Below the pieces are notes generated by a model. That model was not told the DNA's origin, searched no databases, and saw nothing but the letters and a program-made list of their open reading frames with translations. This document shows, piece by piece, positions 55,147 to 64,000 of a stretch of DNA of 64,000 nucleotides (the stretch's first letter is position 1; the number at the start of each line of letters is the position of its first letter). The DNA is from Stictocephala bisonia (lineage: Eukaryota > Arthropoda > Insecta > Hemiptera > Membracidae): assembly GCA_035578905.1 (NCBI GenBank), contig JAQJVL010000282.1, positions 989,001 through 1,053,000 of the forward strand. Reading direction: 5' to 3'. A program made the position numbers and the translations under genes.

Positions 55147-56810
55147 GTAAAATAATAATTTAGCTTTTCAACTCATACACTAGCCTGCTAATTGGGTGTC
55201 TCAGATCTGATACGCCACTAGACAACCAGTTTCCCAATTAAATATAATAAGTAGGATGGGTAGTATCATCTAGATACAGATCAATCTGACCTTTTCAAAT
55301 CAACAGGAGACCTACATAAAATAATGCACTTTACATGCTAGTAACAAGACAAGTAGCTTCAAAGTGGTCGATATAGTATAGATAACGTGGCCAAGCATGT
55401 TCTGTCAACAAGACCAACAAGGGGACCCACAGGCAATAAGATGGGGGATCACAGGAACAGTTCAGTAACAATTAATTTCCATAGTATACCCACAACAAAG
55501 GGCTGAAACACGTTTATATACAATCTACCAGCAAATTTATATTTTAGCATACATTTTTGAACTGGAAATATATTCTAAAATATATATTATTTCTTTATAT
55601 AATGCTAGTCCAAGGCAACTCTTGCACGCTTTCCATACCAACTCCGTCACTAGCTCGTGCAATTTTGTTGTTTTTATTCTAATTGGACACTCAATTTTTT
55701 TCAAAATAAACCACATATATCAACTTGCACAGTTAGTTCCAAACACTCTCATTCTTATGGCGAATAGTAACAAAGGATTTAATTGGCCAGTATTGGTATA
55801 TTTATTATCTATCTTAAACTTAAACTATTATTACTGTTATTAACTATCTTTAAAAGAAAATACATTTTAAGATCCTTTCTTACTATGCATATAGAGCATA
55901 TAAAAATATTCATATACCAAGTCAATATATTGTGTAATAAATCAGTACATTTTATTAAATAATATTATAATATTGGCAACATTGAAAGCCGTCGTGTCTG
56001 AAACATAACTATAAAGAGTATTAATGTTGAAATGCATCTATACGTCAACGCAAAGCGGAATGTTTAGCTCTCCTCATAATCAAGTCAGTCTACTTCGACG
56101 ATGAACGAAGTTGATTATAAAGTTTTATAAGTTTCATGTTTCCATGTATTATAGTTGGTGCTTGAGATTGTAATGAGAAGTAGTGATTGCTGCATAGTTA
56201 TTAATCATATTGATATTACGTTTTTAAAATAATAATGATTATAATATGTAAATGATTGGAAAAGTTAACATTTTATAAAAATGGAAATCAAGACAAGACT
56301 AGAAGGTTTAACATAAAAAAATTATACGAAAGTCTTTTTTAAAAAGTTCATAGGGACGTTGTAGAGATTTAACTACTTCAGTTAGAAACTGCATAGGCTA
56401 TGATAAATGAGGGAAAATAATTCTGATACAGGTTGTTAGTAACTCTGAGCATGAAAAAATCCTGAGAATGAAATCATAGCTTTTTTACAAAACCTATAGG
56501 TAATTAAGCTTTAATTTTGAATCCATATGGATACCCAAAACTTAGTTTGATTAGATCAAATCCAATAGGATGACCAAAATTCATAACCAAAATGTTAAAA
56601 TCCTGCGTATCGAGATGACTGCATGAACCCCACACCACGACCGCTAGGAACTTATTTACATGGTTTCTGCCTAAACTGCTATATTTGAAGATATGACGAA
56701 AGATCAGTTCCGACAACCTCACTCGGCAACCACGACATGGACGACGCCGATCGCGTCAATTAAGTTATCAGGTAGTATTTCGCAGAGGTTTTAATGATAC
56801 TTCCAATTGC
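55147..56810. other. AT-rich intergenic, nothing recognised
   Basis: 55150-55470 is slightly less AT-rich. No domains, arrays or element ends were recognised. Confidence 0.5.
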
Positions 56811-56811
56811 T

Positions 56812-56975
56812 CAATAGAGAAGTTGGTTAAAGCCCAGCTTCATATGCTAAAGGTTCTAAGTTCGATCTCAATCAGAGTCATAACAAATTTGAGAAGGATC
56901 AGCTGATAATCACCGGCTGTTCATTTGTCATTGAACTATCAATTAATGACACTTTCTAAGAAATAGTCGGCCTTA
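56812..56975 (+). repeat. tRNA-derived SINE
   Basis: gttggttaaagcccagc (A-box-like, about 56821-56837) and ggttctaagttcgatctc (B-box-like, about 56851-56868) are spaced as in a tRNA head. The body ends aatgacactttctaagaaat + agtcggcctta. The 3' part is cut off by a Harbinger-type left end at 56976; TTA at 56973-56975 fits its target site. Confidence 0.6.
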
Positions 56976-57415
56976 GGCTACGGCCACACTTGGCGACCTG
57001 GTCGCCGCGACCTGGTCGTCGCGACTATTTTTATTCGCGACCTGGTCGCGGGAGGTGCCACACTTGAACGACCAACGACAAAATTCAGTTGTCAGGATGG
57101 CTCCAATGAGTGAGGAGGACCTGTTGCTAGTTATTGCCGTGCGATCGTATCTGAAAAAGAAGAGGACACGCAGATTTGGAGTTCATCCCCTGAATGCAGT
57201 TCGTTTGAAACATGGTTAGTTTCACACCATAATGACATTGCTTAGGGATGATGGAGACAAAATATTGCCGAGGAATTTGAAACCAGAGCTAATTTCCCTA
57301 ACTGTATAGGGGCACTGGATGGTAAACACATTCGTGTGATGAAATATGAAGAAAGTGGGTCATTGTTTTTTAATTACAAACAGTTTTTTTTCTATTGTTC
57401 TGAGGTCATAGAGGT
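56976..57415 (+). mobile_element. Decayed Harbinger element, left part
   Basis: Begins ggctacggccacacttggcg after a TTA, with sub-terminal gcgacctggtcg repeats (56990-57060). The coding remnant follows. No right terminal repeat was found, and internal sequence between the two transposase blocks is missing. It is a different lineage from the intact element at 203-3784. Confidence 0.65.
57097..57411 (+). pseudogene. Harbinger transposase remnant, internally deleted
   Basis: From the ATG at 57097 the frame gives MAPMSEEDLLLVIAV, LKKKRTRRFGVHPLNAVRL and a stop (57217); this is a Harbinger transposase N-terminus (RRFWVHP pattern). About 60 bp on, another frame gives EEFETRANFPNCIGALDGKH, IRVMKYEESGSLFFNYKQ and, after one extra T in a T run, FSIVL. 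GALDGKH carries the first catalytic Asp. The whole section between these blocks and everything after is missing. Confidence 0.72.
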
Positions 57416-57580
57416 ACAGGCCTGCCACACTGACTTTGTTTTTCTTCCAAAGTATGTGTTTTGTGTTTTTTTAATTTTATATATATATATATATATATAA
57501 TTTGTTACCTATAAATCTCACAAGATATGAATGTTTATTGTAACCTAACTACTTTGTGCCTTAACATTCTTTAATGCAAT
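57416..57580. repeat. AT-rich with (TA)n microsatellite
   Basis: A run of about eleven TA dinucleotides at about 57478-57500; otherwise unique sequence. Confidence 0.7.
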
Positions 57581-57905
57581 GATCGTTTTAACTCCAAACA
57601 ACTGAGTGATCGAGTCAAATTTGTACCCATTAGTGTCGGAACTCACAGAGCGGACAGCTGGAGTGGCCGTCTGAGATCACAATTAGTTCAAACTGTGCCC
57701 ACAAAGGCTTTAAACAGGATCAAAATAAACTCAGATAATGGGGCAAAAGGACAATTACAGGGGCGGCCCTTGTCAATCATCTCTGTCCACTTCATCGACA
57801 CCAGCCGCAGCTGCCCAAGACCGCCACCCCCAGCAGCGTACAAAAACTACCCCATACACCACCACTACCGATTATTGTAGTTCCTCTCCCTTTTTAGGTT
57901 TTTTT
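57581..57905 (+). other. Open, GC-richer patch of unknown origin
   Basis: About 100 codons are open on plus (DRVKFVPISVGTHRADSWS.., ending near TAG at 57880), with a proline/serine-rich second half. No known domain. It could be an exon remnant or the second-ORF part of the decayed Harbinger, but nothing decides this. Confidence 0.25.
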
Positions 57906-58961
57906 GAGCCCTGATAATTTGACTCATGAAATCGACCCGTTTGCATTTTACGTAAACCATTGGATCTGCAGATGTCACTTTTTACCTCTCCTATTTTAGA
58001 CGTCCGAAGTAAAACCGTTCAAGTTCCACAGACCAATGACAGGCTTTCCTACCTGGATTATATCCGATTTCAGTTAAATAATACGAGATCGAATATTTGT
58101 TGGTTCTGAAGAGTTTTTTGTAGCATTGACCAAATTAAGGTGACTTCTTAAAACTTTTGCACAATGGCTTACAGTTCGAACTTAGAAAGTTTTGCTCAGA
58201 AATAAACTAAAGATATATCAGCTGTTAATGTATAGTTTGAAAAGGTTTTTGTCAATTTACCATTTATTATAATGGATACAAATCTCTTTAAAAGGTGCAT
58301 TTGCACTTGGATAAAGGTATCAGAATTTGAATGCGATGCAAGTAAAATTTATTAAGAGTTTTTATAAATAGTTTTTACTTGCATGACTAGATTATTTTGT
58401 TTTGGAACAGCTTTTATAGAATTTTAGATCATGTAAGGAGCGTTTATATTGCTTTGTTGCAATGTTTGTTGCATTATCATTGGTTTTGGTATTTTGAATT
58501 TACTATTCAGAATATTCTTCCATTATTGAACAAATGTCTGATTGGAATAATAAAAAGTTCACGTATGGAAAAATAAAAGAATTTAAACTTTTGGATGTGA
58601 ACTGCACAAATATTACAAATCAAAAAAATGTTTACTGCCATTGCTTCTGAATTAAATGCTCCTGTCAGAGAAGTAAAAGTAAAGTGGCTTAGCATCAAAA
58701 ACTAAATCTCTCAGTTTAGGAACGAAAAGATCGACTTTAATGGTTCTCAAATACTGCAGCAGTTAATACATAGCTAAATTAAAGGCCAAATATTGTGTGT
58801 TGATTTACTAACATTATACAAGCACCGTTTATTTTCCATTTTCCTTAAATGTTTACTTTACATATACGATTTCATTTTTTATATTTTTAGTAACACCAAT
58901 GCACATGTTGATAAATATAAAAACTTCTCGTCATCAGACATAATTAAATGACATATATCAA

Positions 58962-59009
<48 letters not shown>

Positions 59010-59730
59010 ATGTATATATTTCTCAACTGTTTGACGTGGCTGAGGCCTTGTTTGTTCATACAAATCCTGACTACATCATACTTGTATCTCATTGTAAAAG
59101 CACGTTTAAGAATACTTCGATAAAGTATGAATTTATCTTTCACACTAATATATTTAAACCTCGAATGTTGAATAGGATTTTCAATATTTATTATTAGGAA
59201 TAGTACCAATTTCTACATAAAATAGAATCTGTACACAAAATATTGGACGACAAATAACTTTTGCTGTCGTAATAACCGCCCACTATGGGCTTAACTATTG
59301 GAATCTTATGTCAATTAACTGTCATTTAAAGATAACTTGTGATAAATTTTGTTTCCTCATTATGACCATATTGGTAGGTTGGACACTGAATAAATAAGAC
59401 CTACCAACAGATAAACAATTGTTTTACTGATGCAAAATTGTTTTACAAAACACATCCACAAGTACTGTATTCTTTTAGAAGGAGCATATATTAAGGATTG
59501 TGAAAACCGCAGGAAATTATTTTAAGCATTTATTTAAAACGTGAAAAACAACATAAATCACTTTATTTATGTTTTTGGGAGTATAGGATGTATCTCCAAC
59601 ATAAATAAAAATGTACATAATTTAATCAATTTTTAAAATTTCTAGAGGACAAATAAGATAGTTTTACTCCAATTTGAATAGTTTATAAAGTATCAAAAAG
59701 TACTGAACTGGTAATTTTTCGAAAATAATA
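57906..59730. other. AT-rich intergenic with a (TA)n/(CA) microsatellite
   Basis: A (TA)n run of about 18 units followed by cacacataca lies at about 58964-59010. No gene recognised. Confidence 0.55.
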
Positions 59731-59734
59731 ATAA

Positions 59735-60720
59735 CATATCTCAGTTTGGATTCTGAACAGAAAAATCTACCGGTCATGCATTTGGTAAGTTAGTTGACGA
59801 AATCGTAACAGTTTTAAAGTAGGACAATCCCTTTAGTGGCCTCAGTAAAACCTTTGAATCGTTCAGATCTTGTACATAAAATTGTTAGTACAGGAAACCA
59901 CATATTATTTTTCAATCATATCTTAGCAAAAGGTTTTTTCTGTGAAAAAGTGGTTTTATGAATTGAAAACAAAATATAGCTCCCCAGGGCTTCATCATTG
60001 AACCCTTACTCTTTTTGATATCTGTGAATGATATACCAAATTGTATTCCAGCAAAACCTTTATGCTGATGATACTACCTTTTTTAAGTTTACACACATAT
60101 TAACAGTTGAAATTGTCAAAACAAATAATGTTTTTATCATCGCCTTACAGTGCTTCATAGGAAATTGGGTTCTTCTTAAAAAAACATAAAATTCTAAAAC
60201 ATTTGCTTTGTGATAAATGAGACTTAGAAAGATGGTAGTTTTGGAAAAAGTGAAAAATTTTGATTAGTTTATGTAGACTCTAAACTAAGTTTGGGTATTC
60301 ACATATTGATTTTATTGCATCAATATTATCCCGAGTCACTTTATAATAATGATTTACTCAGTGCATCCATAGAAATTATATAACATCTACATATTTTGCG
60401 TACTTTCAATCAATATTTACGGAATCCTAATTTTTGTCAAAAAATTACACTACTACTGTGGATAGGACAAGTATAAATATTAAAAAAATATTCAAAACTG
60501 TTTCAATAGATCAGTCAGAAACTTTATATGAAAATTGCGTCTTTTCACTCCAATGAGCAATTAGATCAGTATTGTAAATAATTAATAATACTAAATTAAA
60601 ATTATTTCTCATAATTATAATACAAGAAATATAAATAATAGCACAATTGACTTTTATATTTTGATTGAGACAATTCCCACACAAAAATTATTTAAAAAAC
60701 ATTTTATTTAAAAAGACTTT
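59735..60720 (+). pseudogene. Heavily decayed non-LTR reverse transcriptase
   Basis: Ordered RT blocks are readable on plus across shifting frames: ISQFGF.TEKSTGHAFGKLV, LSKTFES (counterpart of LSKAFD), IAPQGFIIEPLLFLISVNDI (counterpart of GVPQGSILGPLLFLIYIND), YADDTTFFK near 60068-60090, and VDSKLSLGIHI (counterpart of LGV.IDSKLSW). Many stops and frameshifts are present, so it is an ancient dead copy. No 5' EN domain or tail was recognised. Confidence 0.68.
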
Positions 60721-62640
60721 ACTGTACTTAAAATTTGAAAAAAATTATTAACATGAATGTATAATATCCTGTAAATATATTAAAAGGATTTATATTACTC
60801 ATTTCTGGAACACTTTTTATTCACTTAATAGCACTTAAAGAGAACATAAGCATTATTTTAAAATTATGTGAAGGAACTAATATAGCTTAAATATATTTTT
60901 TTAGCTTGAATTGACATTAAATGTAGGTATTGTATCTACGACTTTGTTACTACATTTATAAATTTTACGTCAATAATGAATTTTACATCAATTTATCATG
61001 GGTTCTTCGTTGACTAAGGAAGATTCTATTCGTTCTTAATCCAATTCCAAACTACATACAATCATTTATAATTATGCTTTGATCTATTATCAATGCTTGT
61101 GTCATTCCATTGCACACAGTGATACGTCCAGTCCATTCATTTCTGTGTTCAAACAATATTAAATAGGAATCAAACTGACACAGCCACAAATAATGTTTTC
61201 TAATTGTTTGATGTTTCTTGAAAAATGATTTTTCGAGATCTTACTTATACGTACATTTAGAGTTACCATTTAGATTCTTACATATCTTTATGTAATATTT
61301 GGGTTTGTTTAGGGTTTTTTGTATCTTAATATCTTTTAACATTTATAATATGTTTATTCGTGTTTTGTTTATAAGCAAGAAAAATTATATTGAAAAATAA
61401 GACTAGTCCTTTTTTTAAAGGATGCGTAATTTGTGTTTAAAACTAAACTAACATCATATACTTAATAATATATATATACATACTTAATTTTCCTTAATTT
61501 AAGAGTTTATTGGCTCGCTTTTATTTAAAATGGTTTGCAAATTTATCTTCTTACTCAATGAAATTGTTCCTTTAATTTTTTACATAGTGATGATTTTGAT
61601 AAGAAATCTGTTCACACGAAAATCGTCTTGTTATAATACAATTTTGTCGATCATACAATTTTTATTATTTTATTTATATTGTATCTTGATTGCAAGGTTA
61701 TTTTAACGTTTTAAATTTTATTTATTTATTTTTGTGTGAAACATTGTGGATTCGTAAGAGATGTTGTATTAGTTATTTAGGATATTAATAACAAAACTGC
61801 TACATACAATTAAAAAACATATTCTACGTTTGACAAACTGTTAACCACTAGGTTCTATGTTTGTTCTTTAATGTTTATATATACTTCATGGTGTTAAATA
61901 TGATAAGAGTAACAGAACGTTGTAAGTAAATTGAATTATAATTCATTTATTTCCCCCTCCCTCCCCTCCCTATAAAGTTTTGTAACCGCTACCATACGTA
62001 ACCGTTTAACAGCGATGATCGAATCATCAGACCATTAAACTGTTACAACCAGTGATTATTTCAATTGTGGGATGGGTGAGGTTAATTGTTTATTGTTGGA
62101 CAGCTGAGGGGCATCTGTAGGGGTGCGATATGGGAACAGGAAGGCCCGACATCCATGGATGAACGTAGTAACAATTGTTCTGAAATGATAAATAAACAAT
62201 ATCAATGTAAATGTTACGCTCAAACGCCGAATCCGGATAATGACCGAAACTTTTACTCACTTGCGGCGTTGATAGTGTGAAGCTAAATACCCAGAACGCG
62301 TTGTGGCCAAACACATTTGTTAATCGCAGAAGTAAACGTTCTCTTCCGAGTTAGGTCAAAACCATAATACCCAAACGACGGGGACAAAAGTAAGTGCTCA
62401 CGTTGGATTGTGATTATTCCTACATTCTTCTAGTCTCCCGTGTAGGTCTAGACATGTTACTTCATCTGTAACTATGAAGTTCCATAAAAAGTCGGGCAGC
62501 CAAAATGTTAAAAGATACGAGTAGAATATCAATCCCAGTGTCGGTCTGAGACAACGTTTTGGTAAATATTCCTGATGTCGACCAAGTATCTACTAGCTCC
62601 TAGTTGTAATAAACGAGAACTATGACTACTATACTCTTGG
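60721..62640. other. AT-rich intergenic, nothing recognised
   Basis: 62090-62340 is GC-richer with short open frames on both strands but no motif. A C-rich run lies near 61955. The rest is AT-rich. Confidence 0.5.
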
Positions 62641-62644
62641 CACA

Positions 62645-62932
62645 AAGAAGGGACTTATTGACGAACAGTTCTCTAGAAACACAAAGAACTGTCGGTGGCA
62701 GCTATAAGTAGATTACAACTGATGTACATCTTTATATACGCGTATTAATAATTACTAATTTAATCATTAAATATTTGGAGGCAATCAAGGAAGGACTGAC
62801 AAGGTGCTGGCCCTGTCTTCGCACGGCAAAGTGGAGAAATAACTATTCGACTCACTAACACGACACACGTTTAGCGCACTAATGGATGCTACTTTTGTTT
62901 CCTTCTTCTCTCTGCCAGGAACCAGTTCCAGG
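62645..62932 (-). mobile_element. MITE, CACAGAG family, minus orientation
   Basis: On minus it begins cagagagaagaaggaaacaa and runs through tagtgcgctaaacgtgtgtc, ttatttctccactttgccg, ggccagcaccttgtcagtcc, gatgtacatcagttgtaatc to gccaccgacagttctttgtg. This is the most complete internal sequence of the family; the right terminal repeat is altered. Confidence 0.7.
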
Positions 62933-64000
62933 AAGCTCGTAATAAATTTAATACCATCGATCTACCTGATGAACAACCTAACCTCCGTAAATAAGGTTTC
63001 ATCGGATGGCTGCAAGGAGAATGTTCGGATAGATCTTGCAAATGTCTAAAGTCGAACGTAAGTGATTCTGAGTGTCAAGGTAGCTCTTGTAACTCTTGTG
63101 CTAACAAGTAAATTAATAAGTGACATGAAATGTGCAATAAAAATTAAAAGTAATTTATGAATAAAAAAATCATAAATTAAATCCCTGTACATATGTTAAT
63201 GACATAAATGTACTGTACATACTTTGTCATAAAATCTATTGACTATTGTAGGTAATAAGCTTTTCCTGTGGATGTCTTTTTTTTCATTGATATAAAAGAA
63301 ATGTCAAGCAAAAAATGTATTTTATTATACTTCCGTATCATTAAATAGCTGTACAATAGTGTATGTGGGCTATTCGGTGTTTGCGCAAATTACAAATACT
63401 CGAAAATTGCTGTAGGAAAAGCGATTGCCCACGTCACGTTGTGGATACTAACAACTTGCTCAATCTCTGAAGAATGTGTTCACTTTGGCCACTGTCCGAA
63501 CACGTTCCATAAAATGTTCACTTCACAACGTTAATATTTCACATTGTCTACACCACCAAGTCCGCATTTGGCGTTAACATTCACAGCATGCGGCACGAGA
63601 AATGGGACGTTACGATAATTTACGAAACTTCTCTGCAAGGAAAAGTTACTTTCTTACATAAAAAACGATTTATTAAATGTTTAAGCCAATATAGCCTAAA
63701 CTTCGCTTTTGTTTCAATTATGATATCAAATTATGATTCCCATTTTAAGTCTTTGGTTGTAAAAACCACAGTGCTAGTAAATATATTTATTAGTGACGAA
63801 AATACTATCAGGTTTTATAATTTACTATATTTTGATTCTAACGAGTCTTTTGTTTATCCATTGGAAGCTCCAAGTAGGAGTTTATTTTCACCCTTTTAAA
63901 CAGTTAACTGAGCCAGTTGAAGTAATATAGTTTTCACACAATGAACAGCATACTTATGAAAGAAATCTATCTTTCCCATTGGATTCCAAAATTCACAATT
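62933..64000. other. Intergenic; a cysteine-rich open stretch near 63000
   Basis: At about 62996-63109 a plus-strand frame reads GWLQGECSDRSCKC then LKSNVSDSECQGSSCNSC, seven cysteines in about 30 residues. An in-frame stop lies just upstream. No start codon is evident and no family is recognised. A 103-codon frame at 63588-63899 has no known domain. The rest is AT-rich. Confidence 0.35.

Overview
The window looks like a piece of an arthropod nuclear genome, most likely an insect (possibly hemipteran; the sequence alone does not settle this). Reasons: AT-rich and very gene-poor sequence, spliceosomal introns, a short interstitial block of the insect telomere repeat TTAGG, tRNA-derived SINEs, many DNA transposons (PIF/Harbinger, hAT, mariner-like, several MITE families), 5'-truncated non-LTR retrotransposons, and long satellite arrays. 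There are no operons, bacterial genes, CRISPR arrays, rRNA genes or convincing functional tRNA genes.

Region by region. 200-3787: a complete PIF/Harbinger transposon with a TAA target duplication, 39-bp perfect terminal inverted repeats, and two apparently intact antisense two-exon genes (DDE transposase and a MADF-BESS DNA-binding protein) whose exons sit in each other's introns. 3.8-9.4 kb: decayed repeats, an RT remnant, two promoter-like GC-rich islands (CRE/NRF1-like at 6.1 kb, E2F plus CCAAT at 7.1 kb) and a 31/36-bp minisatellite (8.0-8.8 kb). 9.4-11.3 kb: a small hAT element with an 8-bp duplication, a SINE body, half of a foldback element and a MITE. 12.7-13.3 kb, minus strand: the one recognisable host gene, an exon of a Cip/Kip CDK inhibitor (dacapo/p27-like), with a CCAAT-rich promoter; the exon ends inside the predicted PIP box. 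15.0-17.9 kb: a foldback element whose end abuts a 49-bp minisatellite, then a minisatellite built from a MITE end. 21-24 kb: an 89-bp minisatellite, a hAT MITE with a perfect 8-bp duplication, and a second copy of the 9.4-kb hAT family broken by a retrotransposon tail. 24.9-26.5 kb: a large imperfect inverted repeat. 31.5-32.6 kb, minus strand: nine in-frame copies of a 36-residue repeat of unknown function. 36.0-36.6 kb: a G-rich 36-bp minisatellite. 39-42 kb: MITEs and retrotransposon tails. 42.9-48.7 kb: 5.7 kb of satellite in two related families (46-bp units, most carrying CACGTG, grading into 50-bp units), both with higher-order structure. 49.9-60.8 kb: several decayed RT fragments, a mariner-like transposase remnant and a second, broken Harbinger. 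62.6-62.9 kb: another MITE. The remainder is AT-rich sequence in which I see no gene.

Two themes link the parts. First, the only protein set that plausibly works together is the Harbinger pair: in this superfamily a nuclease and a separate DNA-binding partner are both needed for transposition. Second, at least two minisatellites start at, or are made of, transposon ends, which suggests that element termini seed tandem arrays here.
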